From contig NZ_LR732544.1 of NCBI RefSeq assembly GCF_902506575.1, positions 3,224,955 through 3,271,187 of the forward strand: a stretch of 46,233 bases of DNA, given 5' to 3'. Source of the DNA: Streptomyces mexicanus. Its GTDB lineage: Bacteria > Actinomycetota > Actinomycetes > Streptomycetales > Streptomycetaceae. The translations under genes were made by a program, and so were the position numbers. Below the pieces are notes generated by a model. The model did not search any database. It saw only the letters and a program-made list of their open reading frames with translations, and had not been told where the DNA came from. Below, one piece after another: positions 8,908 through 18,609 of the stretch. Positions within the stretch are counted from its first letter, which is position 1; every line of letters begins with the position of its first letter.

Positions 8908-10059
8908 ATGTACAAGGTCATGACCAGGGCCCAGCGCCGTCCGGGCTCCCGCCCGCCGGGCCGCCACGACACCCGCCGCCCCGCCGGCACCCCGGGCACC
9001 CGCTCGAGCCGCCCGACGAACACCACCGGCCCCCTGGGCACGCCTGTGGCGCCGGGGTCGGGGCCGGGTGCTCCCGCGGCGCGATCGGGGCCGGGCGCTT
9101 TCTCGGCGCCGGGAACGAGGCCGGGCACTCCCTCGGCTCCCGGATCCCGGCCGGGCGCTCCCGCGGCCGCAGGACTCGCGCGAGGCGCTGCCACGGCCGC
9201 CACGGCCTCGGCATCCCGGACCCGGCCGGGCACGGCCGCGGACCGCGTCCAGAACGCCTCACGCGCCGTCGCCCAGCCATGGGCGGGACGGACAGCCCAG
9301 CCATGGGCGGGACGGACAGGACCGGCAGGGACGGTTGCGGCTGTCCGGCCGGGAACGGGCAGGACGGCCGCTGCGGGGCACCAGGCGGCCACGGGACCCG
9401 CTGCGGGACAACCGGCGGGCGCGACAGCCGCTACGGGGCAGGGACCGGGCAGGACGGCGGCAACGGGACAGCCGGCGGCCATGACCCCCGCAGCCGGCCG
9501 GCGGGCGGGCATCAAGGCCGCCGCACGGGCGCAGGCGGGCGCCTCCGCCGTCCGGCAGCATGCGGGCGCAGCCGCCGTTGCCCGGCCGCGGACGGGAGCG
9601 GCCGTCGCGCAGCAGTCCGCCGTCGCACAGCAGTCCGCCGTCGTGCCGCCATCGGCCGCACGGGCCGTGTCCGCCGCGCCGAGCGGCGTAGGGCCGAGTG
9701 GCGTCGGCCCGACGGCCGACCCTGTCACCACGGACGTCTTCGCCGAGAAGCTGCTCGCCGTGCTCAGCGGGCAGCGGCCCGTCCACTGGATGCTGCGGCA
9801 CACCGTCGGCCACGCCTACGACGATCTGGCCCGGCTCGCCGAGCGCTTCCCGCTGCGTGCCCGCGGCACCCGGCCCGTCGTGCGCGACATCGGCCACTGC
9901 GAGCCGCGCCCGGGCGCCCTGGAGGTCTTCGCCCGCATCGCCGCCGGAGAACAGCTTCGCGCGCTGGCGTTCCGGCTGGAGCAGGGCAGTGACCTGCGCT
10001 GGCGCTGCACGGCGGTGGAACTCGGCGGCCCCCGCCCACCGCGCCGCCACGACGACTGA
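8908..10059 (+). CDS. Rv3235 family protein with low-complexity N-terminus
   Basis: The 383-residue product has two parts. Residues ~1-270 are an Ala/Pro/Gly/Thr/Arg-rich low-complexity region, probably disordered. The last ~110 residues form a compact conserved domain (TDVFAEKLLAVLSGQRP, then RRW-like strands ending LRWRCTAVELG) found in the Rv3235 family that neighbours secA in Actinobacteria. The function is unknown. The ATG at 8908 follows a GGGGA element; a longer frame from 8776 lacks an obvious ribosome site. The N-terminal half contains recent in-frame duplications (perfect 24-nt and near-perfect 18-nt tandem copies), so its length probably varies between strains. Confidence 0.75.
   Translation: MYKVMTRAQRRPGSRPPGRHDTRRPAGTPGTRSSRPTNTTGPLGTPVAPGSGPGAPAARSGPGAFSAPGTRPGTPSAPGSRPGAPAAAGLARGAATAATASASRTRPGTAADRVQNASRAVAQPWAGRTAQPWAGRTGPAGTVAAVRPGTGRTAAAGHQAATGPAAGQPAGATAATGQGPGRTAATGQPAAMTPAAGRRAGIKAAARAQAGASAVRQHAGAAAVARPRTGAAVAQQSAVAQQSAVVPPSAARAVSAAPSGVGPSGVGPTADPVTTDVFAEKLLAVLSGQRPVHWMLRHTVGHAYDDLARLAERFPLRARGTRPVVRDIGHCEPRPGALEVFARIAAGEQLRALAFRLEQGSDLRWRCTAVELGGPRPPRRHDD
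9271..9318 (+). repeat. Perfect 24-bp tandem duplication inside Rv3235-family gene
   Basis: The unit at 9271-9294 is repeated exactly at 9295-9318 and encodes AQPWAGRT twice. A second duplication of 18 bp (9604-9621 and 9622-9639, one mismatch) encodes a doubled AQQSAV-type segment. Both keep the reading frame, which fits slippage in a disordered region. Confidence 0.9.
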
Positions 10060-10150
10060 GCGCGTAGGGGCGAGCCCGGCGCGCGTGGATGCGCAGGGGC
10101 GCGGTCCGGGCACGTCTGAGTGCCTCTGGGTGCGTCTGGGCGAGCCTGAG

Positions 10151-10214
10151 CGCGTCTGGGGAAGCCCGAGGGGCGCCGCTGGGCGCGTCTGGGGAAGCCC
10201 GAGGCGCCGCTGGG
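10151..10214. repeat. Two-copy ~32-bp intergenic tandem repeat
   Basis: A 20-bp core beginning CGCGTCTGGGG is repeated exactly at 10151-10170 and 10184-10203, each followed by a GGCGCCGCTGGG tail with a small length difference. It lies between the converging Rv3235-type gene and secA and is not coding. Confidence 0.75.
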
Positions 10215-10316
10215 CTCACCCGGCCGCGCCGAGCATGCCGCAGCGCCGCCGAGTGCGCCTGGCCGCGCCGAGGGTGCCTGAGCGCGGCCGGGCGTGGCGC
10301 CGCGCACCGCGCACGC

Positions 10317-10355
10317 GGAAGGGCCGGGCCCTCCTCCGAGGTGCCCGGCCCTTCC
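10317..10355 (-). terminator. Hairpin terminator after secA
   Basis: A 13-bp perfect stem (10317-10329 with 10343-10355; left arm GGAAGGGCCGGGC) encloses a 13-base loop. It starts 33 bp beyond the secA stop codon on the minus strand. The Rv3235-type gene converges from the other side, so the hairpin may serve both. Confidence 0.8.
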
Positions 10356-10387
10356 TCACGGTTCGCGGCCGACTGCCGCCGCGGCCG

Positions 10388-13201
<2,814 letters not shown>

Positions 13202-13493
13202 GGGGGTTGGTCTCCTTGCCGGTCGGGCCTGGGACGGTCAGTTTCCATGTGACGCTACTGAGCAACGGCCATCGTATGCGAGGACAGCGCCCAGCCGGGA
13301 GGGCCTGCCGCGAGGGCACCCCATCCATTGCTCCGCGTCGCCTTCATAGCGGACAGTCGCCTTCACAGAGGACAACGGCCGGGGTGCGCCGATGGTGCCG
13401 CGTCCCGCCCGGGAATTGCGCGAATTGTGATCGCGACCTCACGCGGGGCGAAAAAGCATGGCGCCTCGGCTCCCACCCGCGCAGAATCGGCCG

Positions 13494-14075
13494 ATGGAAC
13501 CCGTCACGCTCACCACCGACCGCCTCGTCCTGCGCACCGTCGGCCCGCGGGACACCGACGCGGTGTACGCCGCCGCGCAGGATCCGGACATCCAGCGCTG
13601 GACCACGCTGCCCTCCCCCTACCTGCACGAGCACGCGCGGGTCTTCTGCGAGCAGACGGTCCCCTACGGCTGGGCCGACGGCTCGATGTACGCCTTCGGC
13701 CTCTTCCTCGGCGCACCGGACGGGGACCTGGTGGGCATGCTCGGCATCCACCTGCGCTCCACCGGCACGGCGGAGATCGGCTACTGGTGCGCGAAGGAGC
13801 ACCGCGGCCGCGGCTACATCACCGAGGCCGCGCGCGCCGCGGCCCGCTGGTCCTTCACCCGCCTCGCCGTCGACCGCCTGGAGTGGCGCGCCGAGGTCGG
13901 CAACACGGCCTCCCGCGCGGTGGCCGAACGGGCCGGTTTCACCGTCGAGGGCGTCCTGCGCTGCGCGCTCGACAACCAGGGGGTGCGCCGGGACTGCTGG
14001 GTGGGCTCGCTGCTGCCCTCGGACCTGGGCCTGCCGTCGACGGCCCCGTACCTGCCGGCACCCGCCCGGGCCTGA
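13494..14075 (+). CDS. GNAT family N-acetyltransferase (RimJ/RimL-like)
   Basis: The 193-residue product begins with the typical strand TLTTDRLVLRTVGPRDTDAVY and contains the GNAT acetyl-CoA-binding region (GYWCAKEHRGRGYITEAARAAA, about residues 102-123). It then has RLEWRAEVGNTASRAVAERAGF, the signature of the RimJ/RimL-type branch that acetylates protein N-termini or small amines. The substrate is not predictable. The start at 13494 has no Shine-Dalgarno sequence. A CAGAAT element ends six bases before the ATG, so a leaderless transcript is possible. It is divergent from secA. Confidence 0.9.
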   Translation: MEPVTLTTDRLVLRTVGPRDTDAVYAAAQDPDIQRWTTLPSPYLHEHARVFCEQTVPYGWADGSMYAFGLFLGAPDGDLVGMLGIHLRSTGTAEIGYWCAKEHRGRGYITEAARAAARWSFTRLAVDRLEWRAEVGNTASRAVAERAGFTVEGVLRCALDNQGVRRDCWVGSLLPSDLGLPSTAPYLPAPARA

Positions 14076-14225
14076 TCGTGGCCCAGCGCTGACCGTGCCC
14101 CCCGGGCCTGACCCGTGTCCCGGGCCTGACCGCGCCCCGGGTCCTGACCGCAGCCGTCCGCGGGCCACCGGCGAACATCGCAGTTCAGCTGCCGTTGTCA
14201 GTGCCGGCTCCTATCGTGCTCAGGC

Positions 14226-15428
14226 ATGACCACGCTCCCGCGTCCCACCCTCGACCTCTCGGCCGACGAAGCCCGCCGGATCGTCCTGCGCGCCCAGGGC
14301 CTGCTCGGTGCCCCCGACCGGCGGGCCGGCGTCCGCGGTGTCCTGCGCAGCCTCGGTGCGGTCCAGCTCGACACCATCTCCGTCCTCGCCCGCTCCCACG
14401 AGCTGATCCCCTACGCCCGGCTGGGTGCGGTCGGCCGCAAGGCCGTCCACGACGCCTACTGGACCGCCACCGTGGGCGGCGCCGCTCCGGTGCGCCCGCA
14501 CGCCTTCGAGTACTGGTCGCACGCCGCCTGCATCCTGCCCATCGAGGAGTGGCCCCACTTCGCCTTCCGCCGCCGCGCCTACCGCAACCGCCCGCACTGG
14601 AACCACGAGCTGCCCGGCGGCGCCTACGAGCAGGTCATCAAGCAGCTGCGCACCGAAGGCCCCCTGACGGCCACGGAGCTGGGCGGGGCGAAGCGGACGA
14701 GCGAGTGGTGGGACTGGTCCGGCGCGAAGGTCGCCGTCGAGCGCGCCCTGATGTACGGCGAGGTGGTCTGTGTCCAGCGGCGCGGCTGGAAACGGGTCTA
14801 CGACCTGGCCGAGCGCGCCGTCCCGCAGGAGCTGCTGCACGACGAGCTGGACGACACCGAGTGCCTGCGCCGCCTGGTCCGGCTGGCCGGGCGGTCCCTG
14901 GGCGTGGGCACCCGTGCGGACATCGCCGACTACCACCGGCTCAAGGGCGAGCAGGTCGACGCGGTGCTGGCGGACTCGGGTCTGGTGCCGGTCCGGGTCG
15001 AGGGCTGGTCCAAGCCGGCCTGGGCGGATCCGGAGGCGCTGGCCACGCCGCCGCGCGGCCGGCACCGCACCACGCTGCTGTCCCCGTTCGACTCCCTGAT
15101 CTGGGAGCGGGCGCGCACCGAGCGGATCTTCGGCTTCACCCACCGGCTGGAGGCCTATGTGCCCAGGCACAAGCGGGTGCACGGCTACTTCGCGATGCCG
15201 GTGCTCGCCGGGGGCCGGCTGGTCGGACGGGTGGACCCGGCCCGCGAGGGCCGGACCCTGGTCGCCAAGCAGATCACTCTGGACGGGGCCAGGGCCGTAC
15301 CGGCGGTGGCGCAGGCCCTGGTCGAGGCGGCGAGCTGGGTGGACTGCACGGACGTCCGTGTCGAGCGGGTGGACGCTCCCGAACTGCACGCACCGCTCAC
15401 GCAGGAGCTGGCCCGCATCCTGGCCTGA
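14226..15428 (+). CDS. AlkZ/YcaQ-like DNA glycosylase (winged-helix, HTH_42)
   Basis: The 400-residue product belongs to the AlkZ-like (YcaQ) family of winged-helix DNA glycosylases, which excise bulky alkylated bases and unhook interstrand crosslinks. The key motif near the N-terminus, Q47-L-D49 (AVQLDTISVLARSHEL), is of the Q-x-D type seen in the YcaQ branch rather than the Q-x-Q type of AlkZ self-resistance enzymes. Other family traits are FEYWSHAACILP and WDWSGAKVAVERAL. TATCGT ends eight bases before the ATG and no ribosome site is visible, so a leaderless mRNA is plausible. No antibiotic cluster is nearby, suggesting a housekeeping repair role. Confidence 0.88.
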   Translation: MTTLPRPTLDLSADEARRIVLRAQGLLGAPDRRAGVRGVLRSLGAVQLDTISVLARSHELIPYARLGAVGRKAVHDAYWTATVGGAAPVRPHAFEYWSHAACILPIEEWPHFAFRRRAYRNRPHWNHELPGGAYEQVIKQLRTEGPLTATELGGAKRTSEWWDWSGAKVAVERALMYGEVVCVQRRGWKRVYDLAERAVPQELLHDELDDTECLRRLVRLAGRSLGVGTRADIADYHRLKGEQVDAVLADSGLVPVRVEGWSKPAWADPEALATPPRGRHRTTLLSPFDSLIWERARTERIFGFTHRLEAYVPRHKRVHGYFAMPVLAGGRLVGRVDPAREGRTLVAKQITLDGARAVPAVAQALVEAASWVDCTDVRVERVDAPELHAPLTQELARILA

Positions 15429-15493
15429 CCACTGAGCCGGCGCCGTCCCGCGCCCGGGCCGGGGTCCTCCCGCCCGGGCGGAAGACCCGGCGG

Positions 15494-15556
15494 CCTACCG
15501 GACCTACCGGATCTACTGGATCTACTGGATCTACTGGATCCGCTGGATCGATCGAA
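15494..15556. repeat. 9-bp tandem repeat, about 7 copies
   Basis: Two copies of CCTACCGGA, three exact copies of TCTACTGGA and two degenerate copies lie head to tail between the converging glycosylase and response-regulator genes. The array ends about 10 bp before the response-regulator stop codon. It could alter the common 3' region of both transcripts and is a probable variable-number locus. Confidence 0.9.
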
Positions 15557-15566
15557 TCGCCGGGGT

Positions 15567-16313
15567 CTACCTGATCTCCAGGATCTTCTCCCGCATCGCG
15601 TAGACCACCGCCTCCATCCTGGAGTGCAGCTGGAGCTTCTCCAGGATGTTGCGCACGTGGTTCTTCACGGTGTTCTCCGAGATGAACAGCTCCTTGGCGA
15701 TGTCCCGGTTGTTCATCCCGGTGGCCACCAGCTTGAGGACCTCCAGCTCCCGGTCGGTCAGCCGGGGCGCGGGGACCAGCCGACGCTCGTCGGTGCGCTG
15801 GATCATCGACTTGAACTCGGTGAGCAGCTTCGACGCCATGGAGGGGCTGATCTGCGACTGGCCGTCGGCCACCGCGCGGATGGCGGTGGCCACCTCGTCG
15901 GTGGAGATCTCCTTCAGCAGGTAGCCGGTCGCCCCGGCCTTGATCGCGTCGTAGAGGTCGGCTTCCTCGTCGCTGATCGTCAGCATGATGATCTTGGCGC
16001 TGGGGGCGACCTCCTTGATGGAGGTACAGGCCTCGATGCCGCCCCGCCTGGGCATCCGTACGTCCATCAGAACGATGTCGGGCAGCAGGTCGGCGGCCTT
16101 GTCGACGGCTTCGGCGCCGTCGCCCGCCTCCCCGACGACCTGGATGTCCTCCTCGGCGGCGAGCACGATCTCCAGGCCGCGACGGAAGAGGGCGTGGTCG
16201 TCCACGACAAGGACTCTGATCGGCTCCTTGCGGGACGTGCCCGTGTCCGGGCCCATGCCGGCGACATCGCCGTCGGCATCCTCGTCCCGCATCGGTCCGA
16301 AGCTGTCCGTCAT
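15567..16313 (-). CDS. NarL/LuxR-family response regulator, no adjacent kinase
   Basis: The 248-residue protein has an acidic ~30-residue N-terminal extension, then a receiver domain (VLVVDDHALFRRG; phospho-acceptor D84 in DIVLMDVRMP; switch T in MLTIS; K in YLLKE), a linker, and a C-terminal LuxR helix-turn-helix (LTDRELEVLKLVATGMNNRDIAKELFISENTVKNHV, split over residues ~185-220). It should bind DNA as a phosphorylation-controlled dimer. The ATG at 16313 follows a strong GGGGGAGGAAG site. The frame continues upstream without a second good start. No histidine kinase gene is adjacent, so this is an orphan regulator. The next upstream gene on the strand is hpf, separated by a terminator. Confidence 0.93.
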   Translation of the reverse strand: MTDSFGPMRDEDADGDVAGMGPDTGTSRKEPIRVLVVDDHALFRRGLEIVLAAEEDIQVVGEAGDGAEAVDKAADLLPDIVLMDVRMPRRGGIEACTSIKEVAPSAKIIMLTISDEEADLYDAIKAGATGYLLKEISTDEVATAIRAVADGQSQISPSMASKLLTEFKSMIQRTDERRLVPAPRLTDRELEVLKLVATGMNNRDIAKELFISENTVKNHVRNILEKLQLHSRMEAVVYAMREKILEIR

Positions 16314-16370
16314 CGCTGCTTCCTCCCCCTGAGGCTCTGGCCCGGCGTGCGGCACCGTGGCCAACCCAAG

Positions 16371-16397
16371 GCAACGGCCTGTCCGTTGAGCCGTTGC
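16371..16397. promoter_or_regulatory. Inverted repeat upstream of the response regulator
   Basis: GCAACGG (16371-16377) and CCGTTGC (16391-16397) form a 7-bp inverted repeat with a third CCGTT half between them. It is 58 bp upstream of the response-regulator start, in its probable promoter region. It is a candidate operator, possibly for autoregulation. Confidence 0.35.
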
Positions 16398-16474
16398 GGC
16401 CATGATTCCATGTCCGGCCGACACTGCGGTGACCAAGAGGTGCGCGCGGGGGGCGCGTGGGAGTCGCACGCCGA

Positions 16475-16507
16475 TGCCCCTGGGGGCGCACACGCGCTCC
16501 AGGGGCA
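16475..16507 (-). terminator. Hairpin terminator after hpf
   Basis: A 9-bp perfect stem (TGCCCCTGG at 16475-16483 with 16499-16507) has a 15-base loop and lies 25 bp beyond the hpf stop codon. It separates hpf from the response-regulator gene on the same strand. Confidence 0.7.
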
Positions 16508-16531
16508 CCGGCTCGTGGTCGGCCGGGTGGG

Positions 16532-17224
16532 TCAGCCGCCGAGCGTGCCGCCCGCCTCGGGAGAGTGCTCCTGGGTGATCATCGTGTCCGTCCTGAGGTG
16601 GATCACGCCGTAGTCGTAGGCGTGCCTCCGGTAGACGACGCTGGGTTCCTTGGTCTCGGAGTCGACGAACAGATAGAAGTCGTGTCCGACCAGCTCCATC
16701 TCGTACAGGGCCTGGTCGAGGGTCATCGGAGCGGCGACGTGGGTCTTCTCGCGGACGACGAGCGGTCCCTCCCCCTGCACCTCGAGCGACCCGACCTTCT
16801 TGGTGGGGACCTGATCCGCCCCCTCTTCCGTCGCGGTCGCGCCGGTGCCGTTCAGTGTCGCCACGCCCGGGACGTGGTCGGGGACCTCGGCCGCCGAGAC
16901 CCGCCGTGCGCCACGGCGGGAGAAACGCTTGTCGTGCTGCTTGCGCAGCCGGGCACCCAGCTTCTCCGCCGCCAGGTCGAGCGCCGCGTACGGATCGCTG
17001 GCGGCTGCCTCCGCCCGGATCACCGGACCGCGGGAGCGGAGCGTGATCTCCACTCGGTCACAGCGGTCGGCCTGTCGGGGGTTGGGCTCCTTGGACACCT
17101 CGACGTCGAGGCTGATCACCTTGGCATCGAGCCTCTGGATCTTCTCCAGGTTCAGCTTCTCGGCCACGTGCTTGCGGAACCGCTCGGGCACCTCGGTCTT
17201 GCGGCCCTTGACGACGATGTCCAC
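16532..17224 (-). CDS. hpf: Long-form ribosome hibernation promoting factor
   Basis: The 230-residue protein is a long HPF. The N-terminal RaiA-like domain (VDIVVKGRKTEVPERFRKHV... up to ~residue 100) binds the small-subunit decoding region. After a flexible linker (~110-165) comes the C-terminal dimerisation domain (PMTLDQALYEMELVGHDFYLFVDSET...VVYRRHAYDYGVIHL) that joins two 70S particles into inactive 100S dimers in stress or stationary phase. The GTG at 17224 is chosen: GGAG lies eight bases upstream and the protein then starts exactly at the conserved first strand. A small inverted repeat (17246-17252 with 17260-17266) lies in the leader. Gene order with comF, lpqB and mtrAB is conserved in Actinobacteria. 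Confidence 0.96.
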   Translation of the reverse strand: MDIVVKGRKTEVPERFRKHVAEKLNLEKIQRLDAKVISLDVEVSKEPNPRQADRCDRVEITLRSRGPVIRAEAAASDPYAALDLAAEKLGARLRKQHDKRFSRRGARRVSAAEVPDHVPGVATLNGTGATATEEGADQVPTKKVGSLEVQGEGPLVVREKTHVAAPMTLDQALYEMELVGHDFYLFVDSETKEPSVVYRRHAYDYGVIHLRTDTMITQEHSPEAGGTLGG

Positions 17225-17419
17225 GCAGAACTCCGTTCCCGGAACGCTCCGCTTCGACGGCGGAGCAACTCCCTTTGCACCTGGTCCCGGTCGGGTCCGG
17301 AACCTCGGACTCGGTGACGTCCACCTCCTCCCCCGTGGGCGGGATCCACACCCTGCCCGCACGGGTCGCGGAAAAAATCACAAACCCGCGGCGCGGCATT
17401 CCGATATGAGGGGAAGACC

Positions 17420-17436
17420 GGCGCCCGACGGGCGCC
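17420..17436 (-). terminator. Hairpin between comF and hpf
   Basis: GGCGCCC-GAC-GGGCGCC forms a 7-bp stem with a 3-base loop in the 327-bp gap between hpf and comF (17225-17551), 115 bp after the comF stop codon on the minus strand. It may end comF transcription. The rest of this gap must hold the hpf promoter; I could not place it confidently. Confidence 0.5.
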
Positions 17437-17551
17437 TTTCCCTCACAACTGAACATATCTCGCGCGGGCGGATGGCGTCACCCTCTACCCTGAGGTACCT
17501 CCGTTCAGGTGAATTGGTGCTCGTATTACCTGCAACGACGCGCGTTTTCTG

Positions 17552-18442
17552 TCAGTTCCTGTTTATGACGAAGGAATCCGGCGAGGCCGCGACGACGGCC
17601 GCGCAGATGACATCACCCGCGTCGTCCGCGCCCACGAATTCCGCTGCGCGATACACCGGGTTCCCCTCCTTCCGCGGCCCTCCCGCTCTGTGTTCCCCCA
17701 TCTCTTCCCGGACCCGCGCCGCGTACACGGCCGACTTCACCGCCCGTGCCGCCTCGCGCAACGAGGCGCCCGTGGTCATCAGGTCGTCGACCAGCACGAC
17801 CGGCCCGGTCAGCAGCAGCCGGGCACCTCCCGGCACCGTCCCGAGCGCCCCGGCGAGGTTGTCCAGGCGCTGCCGGGAGTCCAGCCGTGCCTGGTCGGAC
17901 ACGGCACGCCGCTGCCGCAGGACGGCCAGTACCCGGGCCGCGATGCCGCTGCGGCGCAGCTCGCCCGCCGCCGCCAGCGCGATCCGCCGCGCCGGATCAT
18001 GCCCACGGGCCCGTACGGCCGCCCGGGCCGAGGGCACGGGCACCAGCAGCACCGGCGCACCGCCCCGGGCCGCGCCGGTCCCGGCCACCACCGACCGGCC
18101 GCACTCCACCGGCACGCTCACCGCACCCGGCCGCGCACCCGTCGCCGCCTCCCGCAGTCCGGCCCGCACCGCGCCCGCCAGGGCGGCGCCCAGCGGAGCG
18201 GCGAGGACCAGCCGGCCCCGTTCCTTGTGGGCGAGCAGGGTCGCCCGCACCTCGTCCGCGTACACGGCCGCCGCGTGCACGGCCGGCAGCCCCGGTGGTT
18301 CGGGCACCGGCCGTACCCGGCGCGGCACCGCACCACCGAGCGCGGCACGGCACCGGGGACACAGCACCGTGCGCGGCTTGCCGCAGCCGGAGCACTCGGC
18401 CGGCAGCACCAGGTCGGTCAGGTCCTGCCACCACCCGCGCAT
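17552..18442 (-). CDS. ComF family phosphoribosyltransferase-like protein
   Basis: The 296-residue protein has an N-terminal zinc-finger-like motif (CSGCGK...CPRC, residues ~17-31) and a C-terminal type I phosphoribosyltransferase domain with the PRPP loop VVLVDDLMTTGAS. This is the ComF/GntX family, linked in competent bacteria to DNA uptake; its role in Streptomyces is unknown. The C-terminus has a ~60-residue extension after the PRPP domain. The ATG at 18442 is chosen because the protein then begins directly before the zinc motif (MRGWWQDLTDLVLPAECSGC). It is downstream of lpqB by ~170 bp on the same strand. Confidence 0.88.
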   Translation of the reverse strand: MRGWWQDLTDLVLPAECSGCGKPRTVLCPRCRAALGGAVPRRVRPVPEPPGLPAVHAAAVYADEVRATLLAHKERGRLVLAAPLGAALAGAVRAGLREAATGARPGAVSVPVECGRSVVAGTGAARGGAPVLLVPVPSARAAVRARGHDPARRIALAAAGELRRSGIAARVLAVLRQRRAVSDQARLDSRQRLDNLAGALGTVPGGARLLLTGPVVLVDDLMTTGASLREAARAVKSAVYAARVREEMGEHRAGGPRKEGNPVYRAAEFVGADDAGDVICAAVVAASPDSFVINRN

Positions 18443-18481
18443 GGCTCCACTGTCCCAACCCGGCGCCACCCCGGCCACCGC

Positions 18482-18514
18482 TGTGGACAACGGGCGGCCG
18501 CCGCCTGTGGACAA
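18482..18514. promoter_or_regulatory. Pair of consensus DnaA boxes upstream of comF
   Basis: TGTGGACAA, the complement of the consensus DnaA box TTGTCCACA, occurs at 18482-18490 and 18506-18514 in the same orientation, 40-72 bp upstream of the comF ATG. They are perfect matches to the Streptomyces-preferred box. The origin of replication is not here (no dnaA or dnaN), so they may be DnaA-titrating or regulatory boxes. Confidence 0.55.
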
Positions 18515-18609
18515 CCTCGTGGACGCCCGCACGGCGTTCCCTCACACGGGTGCACGCACCGCAGGTGCCCCCTGATGACCAGGGAGATCGTCCGGGGCGC
18601 CGGGCCGTC

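Noticed and set aside
18482..18514. A replication origin based on the DnaA boxes
   Set aside because: Only two boxes and no dnaA/dnaN, gyrase or AT-rich unwinding region nearby.
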